Assembly (NCBI RefSeq): GCF_019703515.2
Contig: NC_059388.1
Location: 3,147,479 to 3,211,478, forward strand
Reading direction: 5' to 3'
From: Myxocyprinus asiaticus
Lineage: Eukaryota; Chordata; Actinopteri; Cypriniformes; Catostomidae
DNA length: 64,000 nucleotides
Notes under the pieces: model-generated
Told to the model about the DNA's origin: nothing
Databases searched by the model: none
What the model saw: only the letters and a program-made list of their open reading frames with translations
Translations under genes and position numbers: made by a program
Shown: positions 50,795-63,269 of the stretch, in pieces
How positions within the stretch are numbered: the first letter of the stretch is position 1
Layout: each line of letters begins with the position of its first letter

Positions 50795-50802
50795 CAATAG
50801 GT

Positions 50803-51298
50803 CTACTACAGGAAGTGTTTGGACTGTGACAGCTTGGATTCCTTTAGGTCAGTGAAAGGCACTGTGCAATGTATGTAAAATATCAAGGTATATTCTCTGA
50901 AAAATTTGTTTGACTGCTCTGACTAAAATGACATATGTGATTAGATTAAATGATTTTATATAAAATTTATGTATGTGATGTTATATTAAAAGTAAATAAA
51001 CTACTTTCGACTTCATATATCATCAAATAACTTTTAGTTACCTTAATTATGGTAGCTTTTCTTAAACTTGTGCAATATGTTGCTAATAAAATTAATAATA
51101 TTATGCTGACGCATAAAAATCATATTTTGGTCCTTTTGATAAAAATATAAACATAAAATAATAGTGAAAAATAATTATATATTTATATAATTATGTTTTA
51201 TAAGAATAAATGTTCTTATTATTATTCTGGTAAGTTTGTCCAGAATTTAAACAAACCTGTGAGTTTATTACAGAACGTAGGCAGATATATCCACTCAT
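50803..51298. other. Intergenic DNA between hAT element and tbc1d22a promoter
   Basis: AT-rich intergenic sequence. Nothing recognised. Confidence 0.45.
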
Positions 51299-51498
51299 GA
51301 TTGGCTATTCAACAGCCACTCAGTACTGCCCTTAACCAATCACAGTTGCGCTTTTGTGCGGCGGGCGGAACCAACATGGCCGATCTCTGAGTTTGCGAAG
51401 TGAAACTCAGGTGTAAATAAGCTCTTCGTGCCCAAATTGCAGGACTTATCACTTTAATCTCTAAATTAATTAATGAGAGATCGCTCAGAAGACAAATT
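51299..51498 (+). promoter_or_regulatory. tbc1d22a: tbc1d22a core promoter and 5' UTR
   Basis: Two CCAAT boxes in opposite orientation (ATTGG at 51300-51304, CCAAT at 51336-51340) suggest NF-Y binding. A GC-rich GCGGGCGG (51360-51367) and a YY1-like CAACATGGCCG (51372 on) follow, and there is no TATA box. This is the layout of a housekeeping promoter. A tiny upstream frame, ATG GCC GAT CTC TGA (51376-51390), lies between the YY1-like motif and the gene start. The transcription start was not determined. Confidence 0.6.
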
Positions 51499-51560
51499 AT
51501 GGCCAGCGACGGCAACAAAAAACAGTTTTGGAAGAGAAATACAGCTAAGGTTCCTGGAAA
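51499..51560 (+). CDS. tbc1d22a: TBC1 domain family member 22A, exon 1
   Basis: Translation MASDGNKKQFWKRNTAKVPG corresponds to the human TBC1D22A N-terminus MASDGARKQFWKRSNSKLPG. The exon ends with two bases (AA) at the consensus donor AA|GTGAGT. TBC1D22A is a Rab GTPase-activating protein associated with the Golgi; the TBC domain is encoded further downstream, outside this window. The gene lies head to head with cerk, as in human. Confidence 0.95.
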
Positions 51561-51959
51561 GTGAGTGACGTATTCATGCTAATGGCTGTCTCAGTGTTAG
51601 CTGTGTGTGTTTATATGTGTTTAATTGTACAATTTACTAATTAAACACAATCTAATAGTAACAGATCTCATCATATGAGCTATTCATATTCAGAATGATA
51701 TGTGTCACTCTAATCGAATATTTTTAAGGCTGTCTTTGATTCAATTTCTGTAATCTGTCATGTGTATTAGCTGTACGGTTCCATTGGTTTATATTGGAAA
51801 TTGATCGGATTCTTTACCGCTGATCACCATTGTCTGATCTATATGTGTCAGATCACATTGATCTGAATATATCAATGCACTTTGTGTTAATGATCTGGCT
51901 CATAAAGTGATGTGCTAGCCTGTTAGCTGTGTGCTCCTGGGCCTCTCCTCTTGACATCC

Positions 51960-52180
51960 CTTATAAAAAGTACTGTTGGTACCAAGGCACAGTGATGGTA
52001 TCAGATGGTAAATCTATGCTAATTTGGTTTTAAAATGGTACTAAATGATTGCCATATTTGTACACCATGATAATAATTACATGGTACTCCAAGGCATTGC
52101 AAAGAATACTTTGATACTACTGTGTTATCATGTCCATAGAACCATGGTCGTACCATAGTACTTTTCTGGTACTTATTGTT
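51960..52180. repeat. ACCATGGTA/GGTACCA-rich repeat fragment, tbc1d22a intron 1
   Basis: It contains repeated GATGGTATCA, CATGGTACTCC and GAACCATGGTCGTACCATAGTACTT phrases. These resemble the ATGGTATTACCATAGTACAT family at 11990-12472. Confidence 0.5.
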
Positions 52181-52415
52181 AGCGATGCTAACATCAGCAT
52201 TAAAACATTATAAAAGTGGTATTTGTGGACTAAATAAAATGTTCTAATAGCTATTAGTTCAATCATGTTTGAAGTTTCTTTGAGGGAATTGTATCATTGT
52301 TTGCTGACTTGTCAAACCAGTTTTCAGATTATATAAATGGTGTTGTGTGAGATATTGAAAGTATATATATATATATATATGTGGTTACTGATTGTAGCAC
52401 CCTTATTTTTCTCAG

Positions 52416-52472
52416 TATTCAGCATGTTTATGGAGCCCAGCATCCGCCATTTGACCCTCTTCTACATGCCAA
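52416..52472 (+). CDS. tbc1d22a: TBC1 domain family member 22A, exon 2
   Basis: 57 bases between TTTTTCTCAG and AA|GTAAGT. The AA from exon 1 plus T gives Asn; the exon then reads IQHVYGAQHPPFDPLLHA, identical over IQHVYGAQHPPFDPLLH to the human protein. It leaves two bases for the next codon. No exon 3 was found in the rest of the window, so the gene continues to the right. Confidence 0.96.
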
Positions 52473-53049
52473 GTAAGTCATTTAAATATGAAGATGAAAA
52501 CAAATGTCTTTACTTTAGGCTAAATCTATTTACATTTAGTCACTTCATGCATCTTGATCGATTGCATTGCTTTCTGATTGGGTATACACATTACATTTAC
52601 ACTTGGCCAAATAAATATGTCCCCACAAAATGTCTCTAGTCAAATCTGATCTAGTATTCCTGTACTGTATGCAAATTTAAATAAAAAAAAATATAACTTC
52701 AGATATATACAAATGTGTTCGTGGACTTCAGTGATGATTCTAATGCCATACAGAAAATTTTGTTGTCGAAAGTTTGAGAGAGTTACTGTTGAAGGCTTTA
52801 TTTGCCCAGTGTGTCAGTAAGTGGTTGAGTTTTACATTTCCAATCAAATCCAGGATTGACAGGAAAGCCTCTATTAGCCTGTTAAATTTAAGAAGGCATT
52901 GCTTTCTCATAATGTTTGATTACTTAATTTTATGATTTCACCAATTGTATGTAGGGTGATTTCTGTGAAATCTGTCAAGAAAATATCCTGGTCATATTTA
53001 ACACCAAATCAATACAAAAAATAAAATAAATAAACAAAATATGTATATA
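52473..53049. other. tbc1d22a intron 2, nothing recognised
   Basis: Intron sequence. No exon-like conserved stretch and no identifiable element. Confidence 0.4.
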
Positions 53050-53050
53050 C

Positions 53051-53124
<74 letters not shown>
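53050..53124. repeat. (GT)n(TA)n microsatellite
   Basis: A short GT run is followed by more than 30 TA repeats with one CA interruption. It directly precedes a Tc1-type terminus. Confidence 0.95.
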
Positions 53125-53128
<4 letters not shown>

Positions 53129-53656
53129 GTACTGTGCAAAAGTTTTAGATACTTGTGAAAAATGTTGCATAGTGAGGATGTCTTCGATAATAATGCCATA
53201 AATAGTTTTCATTTATCAATTAATGTGATACAAAGTCCAGTAAATTAAAGCTAAATCAATATTTGGTGTGACCATGTTTGCCTTCAAAACGGCACCAATT
53301 CCCCTAGGTACACCTGGACACAGTTTTTCTTGGTTGTTGGCAGATAGGATGCTCCAAGCTTCTTGGAGAATTCGCCACAGTTCTTCTATTTATTAAAGCT
53401 GTCTCAATTGCTTCTGTCTCTTCATTTAATCTCAGACTGAATCGATGTTCAGTCGATTAGGGGGCACTTAGGGGACAATTCCATCTGTTCCAGGGCTCCC
53501 TGTTCTTCTGTTCTGTTTGCTTAAGGAATATTTGGGAGTCTTACATTTATATTTCCTATTGACACACTAAAGCTGAAGGTATAAAAAAAAAAAAGAAAAA
53601 AAACAAGACAAATGTTTTGTGAAACATCTTATGTGCCTAAGACATTTGCACAGTAC
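53125..53656 (-). mobile_element. Non-autonomous Tc1/mariner element (about 0.53 kb)
   Basis: The left end CACAGTACTGTGCAAAAGTT and the right end ATTTGCACAGTAC are inverted and flanked by TA. Inside, GTGTGACCATGTTTGCCTTC, TAGGTACACCTGGACACAG and CTTCTGTCTCTTCATTTAAT are relics of a minus-strand Tc1 transposase. The catalytic middle is gone. Confidence 0.82.
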
Positions 53657-53659
53657 TAT

Positions 53660-55701
53660 ATACAGTATACTGATATACTGGGAAACAGAGTGGCTAAAAG
53701 AAGATACTCTAACGACCCTGCATCAGTGTGGAGTGGCATGAAACAATTTATGAATTACAGGACTCCTGCCCACAACCCTGTGGTGGACCAACAACTGGCT
53801 GACGACCTGAATGTGTTCTGCTGTAGATTTGAAAGGCCCAATCTCACACCCCACACCCACTCTGACCTTCACTTCACACAAAAACCAACACCTCCTGCAA
53901 CCCCCCTCCTCTCCCCTCCTGCTACTCAAACTGCACTTAAGATCTGTGAAGATGATGTGAGCCGCGTCTTTCGACAACAAAGGATAAGGAAAAAATAGGG
54001 CCCAGATGGTGTTTCACCTGCATGTCTTAGATCCTGTGCTAACCAGCTGGCCCCCATCTTCACACAGATCTTCAATAGATCACTGGAGCAGTGTGAAGTC
54101 CCATGCTGCTTCAAACGTTCCACTATCATCCCCATCCCAAAGAAACCAAAAATCACAGGACTTAATGACTACAGACCTGTCGCCCTGACGTCTGTGGTCA
54201 TGAAATCATTTGAGAGTCTGGTGTTGGCCCACCTGAAGCACATCACTGGACCCTTTCTAGATCCCCTTCAATTTGCTTATCGAGCAAACAGGTCTGTGGA
54301 TGATGCAGTCAACATGGGATTGCATCATGTCCCGCAACATCTGGACAGACCAGGGACATATGCAAGGATCCTTTTTGTGGACTTTTGTCGGCTTTCAACA
54401 CCATCATCCCAGCTATACTCCAGAATAAATTACACCAACTCTCTGTTCCTATGTCTATCTGTCAGTGGATTACCAGCTTTCTGACGGACAGGCAGCAGCT
54501 TGTGAGACAGGGGAAACTCACTTCCAGCACCTATACAATCAGCACTGGTGCCCCCCAGGGATGTGTGCTCTCCCCACTACTCTTCTCCCTCTACACCAAT
54601 GACTGCATCGCCAAGGACCCCTCTGTCAAGCTGCTGAAGTTTGCAGATGACACCACTGTCATCGGCCTCATCCGAGATGACGATGAGTCTGCATACAGAA
54701 GGGAGGTTTAACGGCTGGCTGTCTGGTGCAGTCAAAACAACCTTGAGCTGTACACGCTCAAAACGGTGGAGATGATTGTGGACTTCAGGAGGAACACCCC
54801 AACACAGACCCCCATCATCATTCTAAACAGCACTGTGGCAGCAGTGGAGTCATTCAGGTTCCTGGGCACTACCATCTCACAGGACCTGAAGTGGGAGACC
54901 CACATTGACTCCATTGTGAAAAAGGCCCAGCAGAGGTTGTACTTCCTTCGCCAGCTGAGGAAATTCAACCTGCCACAGGCGCTGCTGATACAGTTCTACT
55001 CAGCAGTCATTGAGTCTGTCCTCTGCACTTCAATAACTGTCTGGTTTGGTTCAGCTATGAAATCAGACATCAGAAGACTACAAAGGACAGTTCAGACTGC
55101 TGAGAGGAGTATTGGTTGCCCCCTGCCCCCCCTTCAAGAACCATACACTTCCAGAGTGAGGAAAAAGGCTGGAAAAATTACTCTGAACCCCACTCACCCT
55201 GCCCATTACCTTTTTTGAACTGTTGCCTTCTGGCCGACGCTTCAGAGCTCTGAGCACCAGAACCGTCAGGCACAGGAACAGTTTTTTCCCTCAGGCTATC
55301 CATCTCATGAACAGTTAACTGCCCCTTTGAGCAATAACTATGTGCAATGCACAGTTTAGTCTTTTTTATATTTATCCAACACATCCAACCTCTGCCATTT
55401 CATTCCTCTAAAAAAAAAAAAAAAACATTTGCACTGTACATAAGATTTGTATTTTGCACTGTACATAACAGATAACAGATTTGCATTAGATTTGCACTAC
55501 ATATTTGTATGTATGTATGTATGTGTGTGTGTGTGTGTATGTACGTATGTGTATAATTATTTTTTATTTTTTATTATTATCTATGTCTTGCTGCTGTTTT
55601 TGTATTGTTTTTGTATTGTTGTACACTGGAAGCTCCTTTCACCAAGACAAATTCCTTGTATGTGTAAGCGTACTTGGCAATAAAGCTCATTCTGATTCTG
55701 A
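53660..55701 (+). mobile_element. 5'-truncated L2/CR1-type LINE with broken reverse transcriptase
   Basis: The RT region runs from RVAKRRYSNDPASVWSGMKQ through the 3' UTR to the TTGGCAATAAAGCTCATTCT tail and the GATTCTGAT repeat at 55701. It is the same family as the two fragments at 12473-13944 in cerk intron 6, and it includes the 5' part that those copies lack. Confidence 0.9.
53690..55330 (+). pseudogene. L2-type reverse transcriptase, frameshifted
   Basis: Successive frames give [17 protein letters not shown] (54194-54484), [40 protein letters not shown] (54385-54711) and [20 protein letters not shown] (54766-55218), ending with a [22 protein letters not shown] C-terminus. A stop at 53996, a frameshift near 54390 and a stop at 54709 inactivate it. 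The FADD motif is intact. Confidence 0.9.
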
Positions 55702-55704
55702 TAC

Positions 55705-55726
55705 TGTGTGTGTGTGTGTGTGTATA

Positions 55727-55769
<43 letters not shown>
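55705..55769. repeat. (GT)n(TA)n microsatellite
   Basis: A GT run passes into a long TA run. It lies between the L2 3' end and a Tc1 remnant. Confidence 0.95.
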
Positions 55770-55773
<4 letters not shown>

Positions 55774-55796
55774 GATAGATATAGATAGATAGATAA

Positions 55797-56850
<1,054 letters not shown>

Positions 56851-57911
56851 GCTCTTTTAATGTAATTCTGTAGTGAGAAGCTTCTCACTGCGGGCACGTG
56901 AAAAGGGAATAATGCAGGCTTTGCCAGTATGCAGGATAAAACACACTGTAGTTATGGATTAGGACTCCGCAAGCTTCTGTAAAGTTTAAACCACTGTGGC
57001 AGCGAAGCGCTGTTATCATTAATCTGTTATTAATTGCGATTATCTGTGGTACAGGGTACATAAAAATAAAATTATGTATATATTTTTTTGTAATTAACAT
57101 TTTTTTATTGATTCAAAGAGAAAGCACAACAGAGAAAAACACAACATAAACACATTTAAAAAAACATTTAACTTTTAACACTCATTAACATTCCTCCCCA
57201 AACACCAACCTCACCCTACCCCAAAAAACACCCCTGTGGTCACATAAAATAATACACACACACAAACAATAAATAAAAAAATAAAAATTAAAATAAAATA
57301 TATAATAAATATACATAATTAAACTAAACATCTCCCTCTTCATCCCTTCCCCTAGAGTCCTCCAAAACTGCCAAATACCTACCCCACTTCCTGAAAAATA
57401 AGTCCTCCTGCCCCAGCCTTCTATCTATCATCCTCTCATAAGCCGCCACCCTCCCCATCTCCGCACACCACTCCGGAAATGGTGGCGCTACGTCTCACTT
57501 CCATCCCCTTAAAATAACTTGTCTACCGATCATCACGCCAGTCAGAATTCAATTTTTTTGTTTTTTTATATATTTGTCGCCCGATTTTATAACTTCCCCA
57601 TCGCCCAAAATGCAAAGTCTGGGGCAAAGCAAAACCTGAGTGCCCAGAACGTCATGCAAACAATTCTGAATCTTTAACCAAAAATCTTGGATCTTAACGC
57701 ATCCCCAAAAACATGGGCAATGTCTCCAACTTCTGATTGGCATTGCCAGCATGTGGGTGTGTCTTTAAGACCAAGCCTATATAATCTAGAGGGGGTCCAG
57801 TAAAATCTTAAATTGCATATGGCGAACCCTTACATCTCTAGATGCAGACTTGACATTTTTCAGAATCTTATTCCACGCTCCATCCTCCAATACCAAATTC
57901 AAATCTTTCTC

Positions 57912-60900
57912 TCATAATTTCTTAATAGAAGTTAAAGCTCCATCCCCCATACTCTGAATTAATAGGGAGTAATACACTGATGCCTCATGACCTTTTCCAA
58001 AAGCCGCAATCACCTCTCCCAAAGCATCTGCCGCCTCAGGGGGGTGTGTGCTACTCCCAAAAATAGTACAAAAAAGGTGGCGCAATTGTAAATACCTATA
58101 AAACTGAGGTCTGGGGATCCCAAAATGTTGGACCAAGTTTTCAAACGATTTCAACACTCCACTTTCATATAGGTCACCGAGTGTAGCAACCTCCCTCACA
58201 ATCCACTCTGACCAGCAGAAAGGGGACTTGCCAATACATAGTCTTAGGTTCTGCCATATGCTCGAGGCAACATTTAAATAAGTGTCCAATTTAAACAATC
58301 TGGACACATTAGTCCATACCGAGTGTAAATGTGAAATAACGGGATGTAACTTAACTTTTCCAATTAGTTTGATAGAGATGCTTTGTAATGGCGAAATAGG
58401 GGCAAGAACTGCCTGTTCAATAACAAACCAGGGAGGGGCTCTCTCAGGTGGAAGTGACCAATGAGCCAAATATCTGAGACTGAACGCATAGTAATAAAAC
58501 AAAATCTTGGGTAGGCCTAGCCCACCTTTGTCTATTGGCCTATGTAACTGATTAAAATGCAATCTGGGATGTTTACCATTCCAAATAAAGGACTTGGCTA
58601 TGCTATCGGATTGCTTGAAATAAGAGAGGGGGACATCTACAGGTAGGGACTGTAGCAGGTAGTTAAATTTTGGAATACAATTCATTTTAATAACATTAAC
58701 CTTCCCAATCATCGATAAATGTAATGAAACCCACCTGCCCACATCGCTCGAAAATCTTTTTATTAAAAGGTCAAAATTGACACTAACTAAATCAGACAAA
58801 TTTGCTGGGAATAAAATCCCCAAATACTTAATGCCCTGTTTGGGCCATTGGAAGGCACCCGGCTGGAAAGCCGTTACTGGACAGTACGCTGTCAGAGCCA
58901 AAGCTTCGGATTTAGACCAATTAACTTTGTATCCTGAGAACTTGGAAAAGGAATTAATAATTCTGTGGAGGCAAGGCATAGATCTAGTAGGTTCAGAGAC
59001 AAATAATAAAATATAATCTGCGTAAAGCAGAAGTTTATGTGCCACACCTCCTACAATCACCCCTGGAAAATCATCCTCCTTTCTTATCGTGGCTGCTAAT
59101 GGTTCCAGGGCAAGACAGAACAATAATGGGGAAAGAGGGCAGCCCTGCCGAGTTCCCCTATCCAGAGTAAAATAATCTGAAATTAATCCATTTGTTTGTA
59201 CTGCTGCTACAGGGTGTTTATAAAGTAACTTAATCCAACCAATAAATGTACTCCCAAACCCGTATATTTCCAAAATCTTAAAAAGATAATCCCATTCTAC
59301 CATATCAAACGCCTTTCGGCATCAAGTGAGATGGCAGCGACCGAAGACTGATCATTCGCCACTGACCACATAATATTGATGAGACACCTGATGTTATCAG
59401 AAGAGCTACGGCCCCGAATAAACCCCACCTGATCTATATGTATAAGAGATGCCATAACTTTACTTAATCGGTTAGCCTGTATTTTTACATCTAGTTGGAT
59501 CAGGGAGATTGGATGGTAACTTTTACATTCACTTGGATCTTTGTCCTTTTTAAGAATCAGACTGATCCGGGCTTGTGTCATGGTTGAAGGAAGCTTTCCA
59601 TTCTTTAATGATTCAGTATAAACTCCTAAGAAAAGTGGAGCCAGTTCTGTAGCATATGATCTAAAAAATTCTGCGGCAAAACCATCTGGCCCTGGAGCCT
59701 TGCCAGTAGGTAGAGACTTAATTATCTCGTCAAGCTCCTCCAAGGTTATCTCAGAATCAAGAATTGTTTTGCTCAATCGTCAGTTTAGGAAGATCTAATG
59801 GTTCCACAAAGTTTCTAATATCTTCATCAGTAGACGAAGACGTTTATTTGGAACTCTTTAAAGGCATTATTAATATCAATGGCTGAAGTAAAAATTTCAC
59901 CACCAGCAGATTTCACTGAGGGAATGATAGAAAGAGACTCTGTCTGCTTTATATATCTAGCCAAAAGCTTCCCTGCTTTGTCCCCCGACTAAAAGTATGA
60001 CTGTCTTGCCCTGAATAAACAAAACTCCACTTTCCGCGACAAAATAGTATTATATCTATATTTCAATCGGGTCAATTCTCTGAGGCCATCAGCTGACATA
60101 CGCCGCTTCAGCTCTGCCTCTGCACTTTTAATATTCTCTTCCAACTCCACAAGTTCTCGTGCTTTGGATTTTTTGATGAATGAGGAATACTGTATGATCC
60201 GACCCCTAAGAACCGCCTTAAGTGCCTCCCAAGCCACGCCCACAGAGGATACTGAGGACCAGTTGGTCTCCATATAAACATTGATTTCAGTCTTTAACAT
60301 TTGTTGGAAATCAGGATTTTGCAAAAGGGACACATTAAGGCGCCAACTATATGATTTCTTTTTCTCTATATGAGGCATCACCTCTAAACTTACCTGGGCA
60401 TGATCTGAGACTAAAATGTTTCCAATTGAGCAATCAACAACAGATGAAATGAGGGATTTGGATATCCAAAAAAAAAAATCTATTCTAGAATAAATCTTAT
60501 GGACTGATGAAAAAAAATGTATAGTCCCTACCAGATGGGTTCAAAAGTCTCCAAATATCCGTAAGACCAAGATTTTTACACATCCTGTGAAGCGTCAATG
60601 TTGCTCTAGGGGGCTTACACACTTTTGCTTCACTGTGATCAAGGACTGAGTCCATCAAAAGATTAAAGTCTCCTCCCAATATTATATCATGAGGGGTGCC
60701 AGTGGTTTGCAACATCCCTTCAAGATCTATAAAAAAGCCCTGATCATCAGCGTTAGGTGCGTAAATTTTAGCCAAAATCAACCTTTGCCCTTGAATTTCA
60801 ACTAACACAATAATGACTCTTCCTAATTTATCTTTAATCTGTTTGAGACATTTGAATTGTAGATGTTTACCAATATAATGACTCCCTTGCTCTTACTTGA

Positions 60901-61085
60901 GCCAGCACTAAAGAAAACATGTCCACCCCATATCTTCCCAAATTTTTCAGCTTCCTGCGGGGAGAGATGCGTTTTTGAAGAAACACTATATCATATTTCT
61001 TACGTTTAAGAAAAGTAATAGCCTACCTTCTTTTTATAGGGTGCCCTAACCCATTCACATTCCATGTGGAGAGAGGTAGTACATT
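57912..61085 (-). pseudogene. L1 ORF2 (endonuclease and reverse transcriptase), frameshifted
   Basis: From right to left: [16 protein letters not shown] (about 61060), [15 protein letters not shown] and [12 protein letters not shown] (60497-60808), a coiled-coil-like linker (59989-60381), [17 protein letters not shown] (59297-59776), then an open 463-codon part (57912-59303) with TRQGCPLSPLLFCLALEPLA. The catalytic motif reads YADY instead of YADD, so even the open part would lack one metal-binding Asp. The C-terminal zinc-finger-like region continues to about 57560. Confidence 0.9.
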
Positions 61086-62029
61086 CATATTAACAACTGA
61101 CATATTGATATAATAATAAAAATAAAATTGACAGACCACATTCCCCATTAGTGAAACAATCAACCCCCAAACACCCCCCCCCAAACAAAACAAACAGAAA
61201 AAAGAAAAACATACACATTAACCCCACGCACGAAAGCGCCAACTGGCGACAATCCCTCTAAACTCAAAAGGTCCATGAATGCCCACGAGCCCCCACGACA
61301 ACTTTGCCATCGGATTGCTCAATTTTGCCTCACAAACTTGTGAGGCAAAATTACATAACAGAAAATAATTTGTAAAATAAACCCAGCAAATAGGAAGAAT
61401 GAACTCAAAGAACATGTAGATTCATCCACAGAACTGTCTCAAGGATGTGATCTTCCACAAAACAAATTCCAGCCAATATTAAACCATTCAGATTCCTCAG
61501 ACAGACAAACGAATGTTCAATGTCCGGCTGTTATGAGTTCAGCGGATGACGTAATCATTCCAATGTCCCGTAAAACAAACTACAGCCAGCAGGAGGAATA
61601 AGCACGAAGAATGAACAGATTAATCCACAGCTGTTCCAAAGGAGTGGTATTCAATAGAACAAGCTCCAGCGGCTAGGCAGAACCAATACAAAAAGAAACA
61701 AAACCGGCATCCCGGTTCCCCGGATGGTCGAGTCAATTCACTTGGAGGCCGCATAAAAGTATATACTATGACTTACACAATCCATCAACTTCATAAAAGA
61801 CATCCTTTGTGTGAGCATGTAGATATTTTGCATTGCAAATGCAAATGTAATCTTTCATCAATGCAAAAGTTTCTTTAAGGAAAAGTGTTATTCACAAATC
61901 AAGCTCCGGCCGCTCGGCGGAGCCAACGCAAAAAACCCAAAATGTCGCCCAGCTTCCTCAAGAGTAAGTACAGTGAGTCAGACCCACTCACATGAGAAAC
62001 ATCCAATGGTTTACTCAGACATTGATTCT

Positions 62030-62287
62030 ATAATAATAATAATAATAATTTTCTTTATTCATCACACATTATACATTTGCACATATACAGTGAAATTCTT
62101 CTTTTTCACATATCCCAGCTAGGCTGGGGTCAGAGTGCAGGGTCAGCCATGATACAGCGCCCCTGGAGCAGATAGGGTCAAGGGCCTTGCTCAAGGGCCC
62201 AACAGTGGCATCTTGGCGGTGCTGGGGCTTGAACCCCCAACCTTCTGATCAGTAACCCAGAGCCTTAACCGCTGAGCTACCACTGCC
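62030..62287 (-). mobile_element. tRNA-derived SINE, second family (copy 2), inside L1 ORF1
   Basis: Nearly identical to the copy at 35463-35717: GGCAGTGGTAGCTCAGCGGT head, GGGGGTTCAAGCCCCAGCAC, GGGCCCTTGAGCAAGGCCCT and an (ATT)n tail. It interrupts the last codons of L1 ORF1 after CPNQA. Confidence 0.87.
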
Positions 62288-62289
62288 TG

Positions 62290-63097
62290 ATTTGGACATG
62301 TAAATACTTTGTGACCGACCTTCGTTTCTATTTTCAGTTTGGCCGGAAACATCAGAGCAAACGAGATCTTTTTCTGATGTAAGAGTTTCTTACATTCCTT
62401 GAACCGATCGCGATTCTCTCGTCGAGCTCGCAAAGTCCGGGAACAAGAAAATATTATGGTTCTTCCAAGAAAGCTTCCCTTTGCTCCTCGCCTGGCGCAA
62501 CACAAGATCTTTATCGGATGATCTCAGAAATCTGGCCAGAATCGGTCGGGGCCTTCCTCCCTCAGCAGATCTGTGAGCCGGGACTCTGTGAGCTCGCTTG
62601 ATTTTCAGCTTGTGGCCTGTTATGTCGAGCAGACTCGGGAAGAACCCGTCTAGGAATTTCACCATATCTCTGCCCTCCTCATGCTTGGGATCTCCAACAA
62701 TTCGAACGTTATTCCTGCGGCTTCTATTCTCAAGATCTACAAGCTTTTCAAGGAGATGTTCCAAATCAACTTTGGTCGCAGGCGGATTAGCGGTTAATTC
62801 CCTGTCCGAAGATTCCAAAAAATCGATTCGTTTTTCAACATCAGTCACTCTTGTAACTAACTCAGAGAATTTTATTTCCATCGCCGTAATCGATCGACGT
62901 ATTACAGCGAGATCCTCCAAGTCAGCAAGAACTTTCGTCATCATCACCGACATGTTGGACAGTTGACGCTGGATTCCTTCTCCCGCCGCGCCATCCAAAT
63001 CGAGTCCCCGGTCTGTAGGCCTGTCGAGGCTTTCATCCTGAACACGTAAGTGTCTTCTAATGTCTCCAGAGCCCGAGGATTTTGACGACTTTGCCAT
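62290..63097 (-). pseudogene. L1 ORF1 (RNA-binding chaperone), interrupted by SINE
   Basis: The ATG at 63097 gives MAKSSKSSGSGDIRRHLRVQ. A coiled-coil (SELVTRVTDVEKRIDFLESS, LEHLLEKLVDLENRSRRNN) is followed by the RRM-like core with [19 protein letters not shown] and [15 protein letters not shown]. The frame is open to about 62390. A shift then moves to the frame ending KVFTCPNQA, where the SINE cuts it. It retains the coiled-coil that the other copy has lost. Confidence 0.9.
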
Positions 63098-63269
63098 GTT
63101 TTGCAATAAAGGGCAAATGTGTAACTGGGTGTATCAAAATTCACCAGATTATAACATGAGAATAATCGAAAATTCAGCGAAGTGCTTAGAGCTCGTGGCT
63201 CACACATCTGCTCCTTGCATGGCGTCACATAACCCAATAAAATTTTATATATATATATTACTCATTCTT

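Larger units (their letters stand above)
57083..63235 (-). mobile_element. Near-full-length L1 LINE (6.15 kb)
   Basis: The 5' end (GGGTTATGTGACGCCATGCA on the minus strand) is at 63235. The 3' end, with AATCAATAAAAAAATG and a short A run, is at about 57083. An 18-bp flanking duplication, AATAAAATTnTnTATATA, with two mismatches (57065-57082 and 63236-63253), supports a single insertion. It is interrupted by a SINE at 62030-62287. It is complete at both ends but carries several frameshifts and stops. Confidence 0.88.
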
